A DNA stretch of 64,000 bases from Alteriqipengyuania halimionae (GTDB taxonomy: Bacteria > Pseudomonadota > Alphaproteobacteria > Sphingomonadales > Sphingomonadaceae): positions 2,701,001 through 2,765,000 of the forward strand of contig NZ_WTYR01000001.1 in assembly GCF_009827575.1 (NCBI RefSeq). Reading direction: 5' to 3'. A program made the position numbers and the translations under genes. This document shows, in pieces, positions 57,614-64,000 of this stretch (within the stretch, counting starts at the first letter, position 1; every line of letters begins with the position of its first letter). The notes under the pieces were generated by a model. It searched no databases. It worked only from the letters and a program-made list of their open reading frames with translations, and was not told the origin of the DNA.

Positions 57614-58746
57614 CTGTCCAGCGCGCGGCCAAGATCAGCGATGATATCGCTGGCCGCTTCCAAACCGACCGATAATCGCAGCAGGCCCGGCGTAATTCCC
57701 GCCCGGGCCTGCGCTTCGTCGGGCATACCGCGATGGGTCATCGTTGCGGGTACGCAGATCAGCGAGGAATGGGCCCCGAGCGAGCTGGCGAGGTTCACCA
57801 GTTCCAGCCGATCGAGAAAGGCCTCAACCGCCGGACTTCCGCCGACCAGGTCGAACGCGATCATGAAACCGGGCCCCGTTTGCTGTTGCTCCGCCAGCGC
57901 ATGGTCGGGGTGATCGGTGAAGCCCGGATAGTGGACCGCGGCGACCGCGTCGTGATCCGCAAGATAATCCGCGACCGTCCGCGCGTTCGCTTCCATCGCG
58001 GCGACGCGCAGGGGCAGGGTGCGCAGACCGCGCAATGTGCGCGCGGCGGCATCGGGCGAGCCGAACAGTCCGGCCGCATTGGCCCAGAACTCGATCCGCT
58101 CGATCAGCGCGGCATCGCGCGCGAGCAGTGCCCCGCCCACGCAATCGCCATGGCCGTTAATCGCCTTGGTGGTCGAATGCATCACGAGGTCGCAGCCTAA
58201 GGCGAGCGGTTGCTGCCGGCACGGCGTAGGGAGCGTATTGTCGGCGACGGTCAGCGCGCCGGCTTTTTTTGCCTTGGCGGCGACGCTGGCGATATCGGTC
58301 AGCCGGAGGAGAGGATTGCTCGGCGTCTCGATCCACACCATCGCCGTCTCGGTCGCGAGCGCGGCGTCGAGGGCATCGTCGTCGGTCAGGTCGACGAATT
58401 CGACCGACAGCCGGCCTTGCTCTGCCAGCGCCTCGAGCAGGCGATAGGTCCCGCCATAGCAGTCGTGCGGCGCAATCACCCGGGCAGAGGAGGGGATCAG
58501 GAGCAGCGCGAGGAGCGCCGCGGATTGCCCGCTGCTCGTCACCACGCCGCCGTTCGCGCCTTCGAGTTCGGCCAGTCGCGTGACCAGTTCGTCGCGATTG
58601 GGATTGGCGCTGCGCGAATAATCGGGCGAGGGCTTTTCGTCGGGGCTGTCCCAGCGATAGCTGTCGGATCTTCGTAGCGGTGCCACGATATCGCGCCCTT
58701 CGCGGCTGGCGGCCGCGACCACCGTACCCGGTGCGCGGCTGCTCAC
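57610..58746 (-). CDS. Cystathionine gamma-synthase family PLP enzyme
   Basis: Trans-sulfuration enzyme of 378 residues. The Schiff-base lysine is Lys194 in MHSTTKAINGHGD. PLP-binding residues are in SSGQSAALLALLLI, APHDCYGGTYRLLEA and VADNTLPTP. It uses acyl-homoserine with cysteine (cystathionine gamma-synthase, metB) or with sulfide (metZ/metY); the sequence alone does not separate these. The start is GTG 58746, overlapping the metX stop (GTGA). It is the last gene of the hom-metX operon behind the SAM riboswitch candidate. Its neighbour metX gives the acylated homoserine it needs. Confidence 0.87.
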   Translation of the reverse strand: MSSRAPGTVVAAASREGRDIVAPLRRSDSYRWDSPDEKPSPDYSRSANPNRDELVTRLAELEGANGGVVTSSGQSAALLALLLIPSSARVIAPHDCYGGTYRLLEALAEQGRLSVEFVDLTDDDALDAALATETAMVWIETPSNPLLRLTDIASVAAKAKKAGALTVADNTLPTPCRQQPLALGCDLVMHSTTKAINGHGDCVGGALLARDAALIERIEFWANAAGLFGSPDAAARTLRGLRTLPLRVAAMEANARTVADYLADHDAVAAVHYPGFTDHPDHALAEQQQTGPGFMIAFDLVGGSPAVEAFLDRLELVNLASSLGAHSSLICVPATMTHRGMPDEAQARAGITPGLLRLSVGLEAASDIIADLGRALDS

Positions 58747-59759
58747 AATCCTGGCACCAGCGGGGCGACAAGGCTGGCAATCGCGCGCGGCTCCTTCAGA
58801 AAGGCGTCGTGGCCATACAGGCTGGAGATCGCATGGAAACGCGCATCGGGCAGCGCTGCGGCCAGATCTTCGAGCTGTTCGAGCGGGACCAGACGATCCT
58901 CCGCCGCGCCGATGACCGTTACCGGCACGCGAATGGCGCGCGGGTCTACGCGGTGGCGGTCGATCGAGGCGCTGAGGCTGAGGAAGCGGCCGGGCGACAT
59001 CACCGCGTCGAACCCGTCGCCGCGCGCGCGAAGGTAAGCACCGGCCGGCGACGCGTCGGTGGGCGCGGAGCCCTCTATCCCGCTGGCGAAACGCGCGCCG
59101 AATTCCTCCGCCGTGCGATAACAGGTCATGCCGAGCCCGCGCGCGATCGAGAGCGCTTCCGCGCCGCGTCCGCTTTCGAGACCAAGCGCGACCACGCGGC
59201 GCTGCAACTCACGCTGCGCGCTGGCAAACGGGTGGGGGGAAGCAGGTGCAGAGATCGCCGCCACGCGGCCCACCCTTTCGGGGCGCTCCGCTGCCAGCGC
59301 AAGCGCGACCATCCCGCCATAGGATGCGCCCAGCACCAGATCGGCGCGTGCGATACCCAGCGCATCGAGCGCGGCACAAAGGCACGCGGCCTGATCGCCG
59401 GTGGAGGGCGCGAAACCCCCGCTCGGATCGGCGGCGAATTCGATGCCGACCACACGAACACGATCCGGATCGACCGCGCAGCCACGTCCTACCACGCCTT
59501 TCCACCAGGTCTCGTCGCCTGCCGGGGCCACCACCTCGGGCGTGGCCGATATTCCGCCGAGCACCACCACAACGGGCGCGGCGGAGGGACCGATGGCGCA
59601 AGCACGGAAGGGCGCCAGCTTGTTTGCCAATTCTTCGGGAGGCGCGACCTCGACCTGTCGCAGGCAACAGTCGGTTTCCGGATCGACCGTCCGCGGTTCT
59701 TTTTTCGGTGTGCCCGTAATTCGGGCTTCGGTAATTCGGGGTTCGGCGAGGGCGCTCAT
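58743..59759 (-). CDS. metX: Homoserine O-acyltransferase (MetX type)
   Basis: Alpha/beta-hydrolase of 338 residues that acylates homoserine from acetyl- or succinyl-CoA. The catalytic triad is visible as Ser146 in GASYGGMVAL, Asp288 in GAAEDRLVP and His317 in LYGHDAF. Whether it takes acetyl- or succinyl-CoA cannot be said. The N-terminal 20 residues contain a 15-base tandem repeat encoding RITEA-like units. The ATG at 59759 overlaps the homoserine dehydrogenase stop (ATGA), so hom and metX are co-translated. Confidence 0.88.
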   Translation of the reverse strand: MSALAEPRITEARITGTPKKEPRTVDPETDCCLRQVEVAPPEELANKLAPFRACAIGPSAAPVVVVLGGISATPEVVAPAGDETWWKGVVGRGCAVDPDRVRVVGIEFAADPSGGFAPSTGDQAACLCAALDALGIARADLVLGASYGGMVALALAAERPERVGRVAAISAPASPHPFASAQRELQRRVVALGLESGRGAEALSIARGLGMTCYRTAEEFGARFASGIEGSAPTDASPAGAYLRARGDGFDAVMSPGRFLSLSASIDRHRVDPRAIRVPVTVIGAAEDRLVPLEQLEDLAAALPDARFHAISSLYGHDAFLKEPRAIASLVAPLVPGL

Positions 59760-60757
59760 CGGGCCAGCTCCGCTGCGATGGCGCGAAGATCGCCCATGAT
59801 CGCCTCTGCGGTCGGCTCACCGCCGGCACCCGGGCCGTGACACGAGAAGCGCTGCCCGCCTTCCAGCGCGATGGTCGCCACGTTGCCTTCGCCGTCGGGC
59901 ACATCGCCCGCGAACCCGTCGGCCGGCACCAGGCTCACTGTCGCGCAGGTCGGTTTGATCACGCAGGCCTGGACATAGCGCACGCCCGACGCCGCGATCT
60001 CGGCGGCGCGTGCCGGGGTGAGCGGCTCGACCATCACCGGATAATCGTCGGGCGCATGGCCGAAGGCTTCGGCGGCGACGATCCGGCTTTTCGCGGTGGC
60101 ATCGGCGCCGGAAAGATCGTTGGTCGGGTCCGCCTCGGCGAGCCCTGCTGCCTGCGCCGTCTCGAGGGCAGACTGGAAATCGGTGCCGCGTTCAATTTCG
60201 TGGAGGAGGTAATTGAGCGTGCCGTTGAGCACCGCGTCGATCCGCGCGATGTTTCCGGCCGACCTGGCTTCGGCGACGGTTTCGAGAACGGGGGCGCCGC
60301 CGCCCACCGCCGCGCTGAAGCGCAGTTGTGCTCCATGGTCGCGTGCCAGTTGGGCGAGCGCGACATACTCGGCGTCGATCACCCGCTTGCTCGCGCTGGC
60401 CAGCGACTTTCCGCGCGCCAGCACTGCCCGGCTGACTGCGAGGCCGACTTCGTCGCTGCTCAGCGCATCGACGAAGATATCCGCCTCGCTCGCGGCGAAA
60501 GCGGCTGCATCGGTGATCGGCGCTATCTTCGGCTTCACCGCGCGGGCGCGCGCCGGATCGCGCACCAGCACAGCAGTCAATTCGAAGCGTGGATCATCCT
60601 CGATCGCGCGGACCAGGGCCGCGCCTACGGTCCCGAGCCCTGCTACCGCCACCCGGATCGGATCAGTTTTGCTGTCCGGGGAGGGAGCCGAGCTCTCGGT
60701 GGTACACTGGTCCTGGCGCGGGGCCGGGCCGTTGGAAAATTCGGAAATCGCAAGCAC
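59756..60757 (-). CDS. hom: Homoserine dehydrogenase without ACT domain
   Basis: NAD(P)H-dependent reduction of aspartate semialdehyde to homoserine, the branch point to methionine. The 333-residue product has the Rossmann motif VAVAGLGTVGAALVRAIEDD. The substrate domain shows VLNGTLNYLLHEIERGTDFQSALETAQAAGLAEADPTNDLSGADA. The usual C-terminal ACT (threonine-inhibition) domain is absent, since the family is about 430 residues when present. This suggests a methionine-dedicated copy controlled through RNA. GTG 60757 is proposed as start, with AGGATACGAG just before it; a frame extending to 60829 runs into the riboswitch region. Confidence 0.87.
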   Translation of the reverse strand: MLAISEFSNGPAPRQDQCTTESSAPSPDSKTDPIRVAVAGLGTVGAALVRAIEDDPRFELTAVLVRDPARARAVKPKIAPITDAAAFAASEADIFVDALSSDEVGLAVSRAVLARGKSLASASKRVIDAEYVALAQLARDHGAQLRFSAAVGGGAPVLETVAEARSAGNIARIDAVLNGTLNYLLHEIERGTDFQSALETAQAAGLAEADPTNDLSGADATAKSRIVAAEAFGHAPDDYPVMVEPLTPARAAEIAASGVRYVQACVIKPTCATVSLVPADGFAGDVPDGEGNVATIALEGGQRFSCHGPGAGGEPTAEAIMGDLRAIAAELAR

Positions 60758-60799
60758 GTCTCGTATCCTCGAATACGGTGACGATACTGCCTTTTGGAT

Positions 60800-60912
60800 A
60801 ACCCCGCTCGGTTGCCCTTCTGGCCGCATCGTCCTGTTGACAGGACCGCCACCTTGCCCGGGAGGGCAGGTTGGCGTGGCCGCGAACGAACTCGCGCCAC
60901 TCTTGATGCAGA
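60800..60912 (-). ncRNA. S-box-type (SAM-I/SAM-IV-like) riboswitch candidate before the methionine operon
   Basis: On the minus strand the core has P1 (60905-60909 pairing with 60826-60830), then ATCAAGAG. P2 is GTGGC/GCCAC (60896-60900 with 60876-60880). P3 has GCCAACC...AGGTGGC with an inner TGCCC/GGGCA stem (60848-60875). P4 is an almost loopless hairpin GTCCTGT/ACAGGAC (60831-60846). The order, the AACC/AAGG internal bulges in P3 and the P1-closing GATGC are those of the SAM-I superfamily. Past P1 a GGGCAACC...GGGGTT segment could be the pseudoknot of SAM-IV. The operon behind it makes methionine precursors, as expected. A downstream hairpin (60767-60781 region) may hide the GTG-start Shine-Dalgarno. 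Confidence 0.72.
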
Positions 60913-60937
60913 CGGCAGGATTTCTCCGGTCCGTCTG
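60909..60937 (-). other. Accessory hairpin 5' of the riboswitch core
   Basis: CAGACGG (60909-60915) pairs with CCGTCTG (60931-60937) around a 15-base loop, directly 5' of P1 on the transcript and sharing two bases with it. It may stack on P1 or be a transcription-start structure. Confidence 0.35.
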
Positions 60938-61020
60938 GTTCCATGACTAGGATGGCGCGCGCTGCGGGTCAACCCGTATCCGTATCGGCGGGAAATCGTG
61001 CGCGCCGATGCAAATATCGC

Positions 61021-61049
61021 TTGGCGGGGACGGTAAATAAGGCGATAAT
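61021..61049 (+). promoter_or_regulatory. Promoter of the small acidic lipoprotein gene
   Basis: TTGGCG (61021-61026) and GATAAT (61044-61049) are spaced exactly 17 bases. This predicts a start near 61056 and a leader of about 27 bases carrying AGGAA before ATG 61083. Confidence 0.7.
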
Positions 61050-61082
61050 ATGGCGGTCAATCATGACACAGGAATCACGAAT

Positions 61083-61313
61083 ATGAAAAAGCTTGTTCTC
61101 GTCGCTCTCCTTCCGTTCGCCGTCGCCGCTTGCGACAAGCCGGCCGACGAAACGGTTGCGGAAGAAGAAGTCGTTGAAGTCGAAGCCGCTCCGGTTGACG
61201 CCACCGCGACCGACCCGATGACCGCCGAGACCCCGGCCGCCGACGCCATCGCCACCGACGCTCCGGTCGGCGAAGAAACCCCGGCTCCGGAAGCGACCGA
61301 AACCCCGATGTAA
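61083..61313 (+). CDS. Small acidic lipoprotein, 76 aa
   Basis: A 76-residue protein. Its signal MKKLVLVALLPFAVAAC ends in lipobox VAAC (Cys about 17). The rest is low-complexity acidic and proline/alanine/threonine rich (DETVAEEEVVEVEAAP, then TPAPEATETPM) without a fold, like a periplasmic spacer. A Shine-Dalgarno AGGAA precedes the ATG. The gene has its own promoter and a strong terminator, so it is expressed alone. Composition resembles the linker of the lipoprotein at 28832-29359. Function unknown. Confidence 0.8.
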   Translation: MKKLVLVALLPFAVAACDKPADETVAEEEVVEVEAAPVDATATDPMTAETPAADAIATDAPVGEETPAPEATETPM

Positions 61314-61363
61314 TGAAACCGGGCCCGGCTGTCGGCCAGGCCTGCTTGTTCCATTCGAAACAC

Positions 61364-61396
61364 GAAGGCCCGCCGGTTTCGGCGGGCCTTTTCGTT
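61364..61396 (+). terminator. Intrinsic terminator
   Basis: AAGGCCCGCC (61365-61374) pairs with GGCGGGCCTT (61381-61390) around GGTTTC, followed by TTCGTTT. It ends the small lipoprotein gene and, by symmetry (CGAAAAGGCCC on the other strand), could also act for the minus-strand Lon-domain gene ending at 61428. Confidence 0.88.
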
Positions 61397-61427
61397 TGGG
61401 GGACCTTCTCGTTTGTGGGGCGAGTGC

Positions 61428-62042
61428 CTATTGCAGCGTGACGCGGTCCTCGTCGCTGTCGCGCGCACCGAAGAACTGCATCAGCTGGACCAGCAGCTCG
61501 CAGCGCGATCTGAGATCGTCGGCTTCTAACAGGGCCTGCTTGCTGGCATGGTCGAACGGCGCGATCTGGCTCACGCCGTCGATCAGCGTCTCGTCGTCGA
61601 GCTGTGCGATCGAACCCCAATCGACGCTGTAGCCTTGCGCATCGGCAAAGCGGCGCGCCTCGCGTTCGAAATCGGCGCGGGCGATCGTGCTCAATGCCTG
61701 GTTGAGGCGATCCTCGATCAATTCGGCTTCGACCTGGCGGAACTGCGTCGTCACGTCGAGTTCGCGCACGATGGCGAATCGCGATTCGCCTTCGAGCACG
61801 ATGTCGAAGCCGCCGTCGTCCTTGGCCTCGACCTCGCCGATCTTCCCGAGGCACCCGATTCGGAACAGCGGCGAGCCCTCCTCGGGTTTTTCGGGCTGGA
61901 TCATGCCGATTCGCCGATCGCGGGCCAGCGCATCGGTCACCAGCGCGCGGTAGCGCGGCTCGAAGATGTGCAGCGGCAGGTGCAATCCCGGAAACAGGAT
62001 CGCGCCGGGCAGCGGAAAGATCGAGATGCGCTGAGCGGGCAT
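61428..62042 (-). CDS. Lon N-terminal (substrate-binding) domain protein
   Basis: A 204-residue stand-alone version of the ATP-dependent protease Lon substrate-binding domain (LON/PUA-like). Clear family segment: ISIFPLPGAILFPGLHLPLHIFEPRYRALVTDALARDRRIGMIQP. It has no ATPase or protease domain and probably acts as an adaptor or a folding factor; role unproven. It starts two bases after the thioredoxin-like gene stop on the same strand, a pairing common in alphaproteobacteria. Confidence 0.9.
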   Translation of the reverse strand: MPAQRISIFPLPGAILFPGLHLPLHIFEPRYRALVTDALARDRRIGMIQPEKPEEGSPLFRIGCLGKIGEVEAKDDGGFDIVLEGESRFAIVRELDVTTQFRQVEAELIEDRLNQALSTIARADFEREARRFADAQGYSVDWGSIAQLDDETLIDGVSQIAPFDHASKQALLEADDLRSRCELLVQLMQFFGARDSDEDRVTLQ

Positions 62043-62044
62043 GC

Positions 62045-62950
62045 CTATCCGAACAGGATCAAAGAGAGCTGGCGACGTTTATCCGCTACCCACGGGTCTT
62101 CGAGACCGACCGCTTCGAAGATCTGCAAGAGCTTGGCCTTGGCCGCGCCTTCATTCCATTCGGGCTCGTCGCGCACGAGGGCGAGCAGTGTGTCCGCCGC
62201 CTCGTCGCGCCGGCCGGCGGCGAAGGCCTTCTCGGCGAAATCGAATTTCTCCTGCGCCCCGCCGCTCTCGGCTGCGGCGCGCGCTGCATCGAGCTCACCG
62301 TCATCGACGTGCTCGCCTGCCAGCTCGACCGCGCTTTTCGCCTGGGCGACCGCGGGATCGTCTTGGATTTCGGCGGGAACGGCGTCGAGCGCGGCCTGCG
62401 CTTCGTCTTTGAGACCGGCCAGCGCCAGTGCGCGAATCAGCCCGGCATGGGCCTCGGCGCTATCGGGCTTCATCTCGACGATCTGGGCGAAAATACCCGC
62501 CGCGCGCTCGCCATCGCCGCCCGCGAGCACTTCCTCGCCCATAGCGATCAGCGGGGCGATATCCTGCTCGGGCTGCCCACCCGCTTCATCGCCGGACTGG
62601 ATCGGCAATTGCGCAAGAATCTGGTCGAGCATCTGCTTCATCTGCGATTCGCTGCGCGCCTTGGTCAGGTCGGCGACCGGCTGGCCCTGGAACATCGCAT
62701 AGATGGTCGGGATCGACTGGACCTGGAACTGGCTCGCGATGAACTTTTCCTGGTCGACGTCGACCTTCTTCAGGATCACGCCCTTGTCGGCGTACTCGGC
62801 CGCAACCTTCTCCAGCATCGGGGCGATCGCCTTGCACGGCCCGCACCAGTCGGCATGGAAATCGAGGATGACGAGATTCGTCATCGACGGCTCGACGATG
62901 TCTTTCTTGAAGCGTTCGACGGCCTTCTGCTCGTCGATATTGAGACCCAT
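62045..62950 (-). CDS. Thioredoxin-domain co-chaperone with TPR tail (YbbN/CnoX-like)
   Basis: A 301-residue protein. The N-terminal thioredoxin domain has an intact WCGPC (Cys36, Cys39) and the cis-proline (QSIPTIYAMF). About 170 C-terminal helical residues form TPR-like repeats (APLIAMGEEVLAGGDGERAAGIFAQIVEMKPDSAEAHAGLIRAL). This layout is that of YbbN/CnoX, which protects and hands oxidised substrates to GroEL or DnaK; the CGPC site here suggests redox activity as well. Start ATG 62950; a TTG at 62959 with AGGGGA upstream is possible. Co-transcribed with the Lon-domain gene. Confidence 0.88.
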   Translation of the reverse strand: MGLNIDEQKAVERFKKDIVEPSMTNLVILDFHADWCGPCKAIAPMLEKVAAEYADKGVILKKVDVDQEKFIASQFQVQSIPTIYAMFQGQPVADLTKARSESQMKQMLDQILAQLPIQSGDEAGGQPEQDIAPLIAMGEEVLAGGDGERAAGIFAQIVEMKPDSAEAHAGLIRALALAGLKDEAQAALDAVPAEIQDDPAVAQAKSAVELAGEHVDDGELDAARAAAESGGAQEKFDFAEKAFAAGRRDEAADTLLALVRDEPEWNEGAAKAKLLQIFEAVGLEDPWVADKRRQLSLILFG

Positions 62951-63117
62951 GCTGGCCAATGCGTTTCCCCTATCTACGGTGTGCGTCCTATTTGGCCATT
63001 CTTCGCGCTTTGTGAAGGGCAGGAGCAAAAGGCGCATTTTTTGGCTTGCGGGCGGAAAACACCGCTGCTAGTTGCGCGCCTCTCGCAAGGGGCACGACCC
63101 CTTCTTTCGATGGATAT

Positions 63118-63192
63118 GCGGGCGTAGCTCAGGGGTAGAGCACAACCTTGCCAAGGTTGGGGTCGGGCGTTCGAATCGCCTCGCCCGCTCCA
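63118..63192 (+). tRNA. tRNA-Gly (anticodon GCC)
   Basis: Acceptor GCGGGCG/CGCCCGC (63118-63124 with 63182-63188), D arm GCTC...GAGC, anticodon arm CAACC-TTGCCAA-GGTTG giving GCC, T arm GGGCG-TTCGAAT-CGCCT, discriminator T and an encoded CCA (63190-63192). All stems pair. It lies in the spacer between the thioredoxin gene and DoxX. Confidence 0.97.
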
Positions 63193-63291
63193 TCGAAACA
63201 TTTTCTCGACAGACACGATCAACCGCCTCCGGCGGACGCGGCAGCCACCGGCGCGCAGCGTGTCGGCATGCGCGCGATGGTGGTCCTGTGA

Positions 63292-63849
63292 TCAGGTGCC
63301 GGCTTTGCCGTCGCCGTCGGTATCGACCACCGGTCGCTCTACGACGACGTCGGTGTCGTCGCGGCCCCGCGCAGCCTCGGCAAGACCTTCGGCGCGGCCC
63401 TCCGCACGGGCCTTGTCGAGCTCGGCCTGATGGGTCTCGGCGCGCGCCTCATTGGCTTCGACTTCGCCTTCGCGACGCGCGCGCACGGTCTTCCAGCTCC
63501 CAACGAGATGGCCATAGGCAAAGGTCAGCAGCAGCCCGCCCGCGACGGCGAGGTTGAGCCACAGCAGGTCGACCTGTGCCGGATCGTTGAAATCGCGGTG
63601 GAAGAACAGGATCGTCAACGCGGTGAAGACGAACAGCACGAGCGAGGCAATTCGCGTCGCAAAGCCCAAGGCGAGGGCGAGGCCCGCCACGATCTGGATC
63701 ACGGCCGCGGGGATCACCAGCGAGGGATCGAGACCCGCGCTGAGGAAATCGGCCCCGGCCCGCTCGGGATCCATGATTTGGTTGGCGCCCGCGACGACGA
63801 ACAGGATGGCGATCAGGATACGACCGAGGATTGCAGCAATGGTAGCCAT
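63292..63849 (-). CDS. DoxX family membrane protein
   Basis: A 185-residue protein with four helices typical of DoxX: LGRILIAILFVVAGANQIMDP; LVIPAAVIQIVAGLALALGF; IASLVLFVFTALTILFFH; and LLWLNLAVAGGLLLTFAYG. A highly charged cytoplasmic tail of about 65 residues follows (REGEVEANEARAETHQAELDKARAEGRAEGL...). The charged tail is unusual in this short family and looks coiled-coil. DoxX proteins act in membrane redox complexes; role here unknown. A Shine-Dalgarno GGGGAAA precedes ATG 63849. Confidence 0.85.
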   Translation of the reverse strand: MATIAAILGRILIAILFVVAGANQIMDPERAGADFLSAGLDPSLVIPAAVIQIVAGLALALGFATRIASLVLFVFTALTILFFHRDFNDPAQVDLLWLNLAVAGGLLLTFAYGHLVGSWKTVRARREGEVEANEARAETHQAELDKARAEGRAEGLAEAARGRDDTDVVVERPVVDTDGDGKAGT

Positions 63850-63882
63850 GTCGAATTTCCCCTTTGATGGGTGAGGTGCGGA

Positions 63883-64000
63883 TCAGCTTTCGGGTTCGAA
63901 GGTCAGTTCGGCGCGTTCGCGCAGACGCTCGACCAGCGCTTCACCCAGGATGCTGCCGGGCGTGCCGACGCCGCCTGCATGCTCGCTTTCGAGCAGCGCC
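63883..64000 (-). CDS. Saccharopine dehydrogenase-like enzyme (partial, C-terminus only)
   Basis: The last 38 codons of a gene that begins beyond the window: SEHAGGVGTPGSILGEALVERLRERAELTFEPES, stop TGA at 63883. The GGxxTPxSxxGxALVERLRERAxLTFE pattern resembles the C-terminus of saccharopine-dehydrogenase-like (trans-acting enoyl reductase type) proteins, but the fragment is short and the call tentative. It probably precedes DoxX in the same direction with a 33-base gap. Confidence 0.5.
   Translation of the reverse strand, partial: ALLESEHAGGVGTPGSILGEALVERLRERAELTFEPES

Noticed and set aside
60826-60910. SAM-II (alphaproteobacterial) riboswitch
   Set aside because: The compact H-type pseudoknot pattern of SAM-II is not present; the multi-stem S-box arrangement fits better.
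60663-60944. 93-codon minus-strand frame through the riboswitch region
   Set aside because: It overlaps structured leader RNA and the start of hom in another frame; no ribosome site.

Overview
This is a high-GC chromosomal segment of an alphaproteobacterium. The gene families point to the order Sphingomonadales, most likely Erythrobacteraceae: single-chain L-serine dehydratase, an HWE-type kinase, short GltX, DUF4402, DUF2975 with a small XRE regulator, and a hom-metX-CGS methionine operon. The taxonomic placement is inference from gene content. I see no rRNA, CRISPR array, insertion sequence, prophage or attachment site. The window reads as conserved core genome with small accessory genes between housekeeping blocks.

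Layout. 1-5.8 kb: the 5'-coding part of nadB (its 3' end lies off the window), a secreted or membrane diguanylate cyclase, a poorly coding gap, an orphan ABC-2 ATPase, a DUF4402 secreted protein and a CHCC zinc-finger protein. 5.9-15.5 kb: a secreted hypothetical, DUF924, a MATE exporter, a beta-carbonic anhydrase, two endonuclease III paralogues flanking an Old Yellow Enzyme, a frameshifted beta-lactamase-like lipoprotein, a quinone-oxidoreductase-type MDR enzyme and guaA. 15.5-20.4 kb: a ZIP transporter coupled to L-serine dehydratase, and gyrB. 20.4-27.3 kb: a chemotaxis operon (cheA-cheW-cheY-cheB-cheR) followed by a GGDEF-EAL protein. 27.3-33.1 kb: DUF1295 and an acyltransferase, an acidic lipoprotein, and a leucine/isovalerate block (isovaleryl-CoA dehydrogenase, PhnA-like, methylcrotonyl-CoA carboxylase beta, M50-like membrane protease). 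33.2-39 kb: a GAF-PAS sensor kinase, a two-gene osmoprotectant ABC importer with a fused permease-binding protein, a MidA-type methyltransferase and lgt. 39-47 kb: an acyl-CoA ligase overlapping glnD, gltX, a small lipoprotein and nadE. 47.1-55.7 kb: rpoC and rpoB with terminator and promoter. 56-57.6 kb: DUF2975, XRE regulator and a membrane protein, with three operator-like dyads in the promoter. 57.6-61 kb: a methionine operon (hom, metX, cystathionine gamma-synthase family) behind an S-box-type SAM riboswitch candidate. 61-64 kb: a small acidic lipoprotein, a Lon-substrate-binding-domain protein, a YbbN-type thioredoxin, tRNA-Gly(GCC), DoxX, and the 3' end of a saccharopine-dehydrogenase-like gene.

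Many neighbouring genes overlap by ATGA or GTGA, which suggests translational coupling (cheB-cheR, ligase-glnD, ivd-phnA, mccB-M50, lgt-midA, nadE-lipoprotein, hom-metX-CGS, ABC ATPase-permease). The most interesting non-coding signals are the SAM riboswitch candidate, the operator/promoter array before DUF2975, a terminator whose stem doubles as a ribosome binding site, and an unexplained pair of dyads between guaA and the ZIP gene. I found no clearly new multi-gene defence or mobile system.
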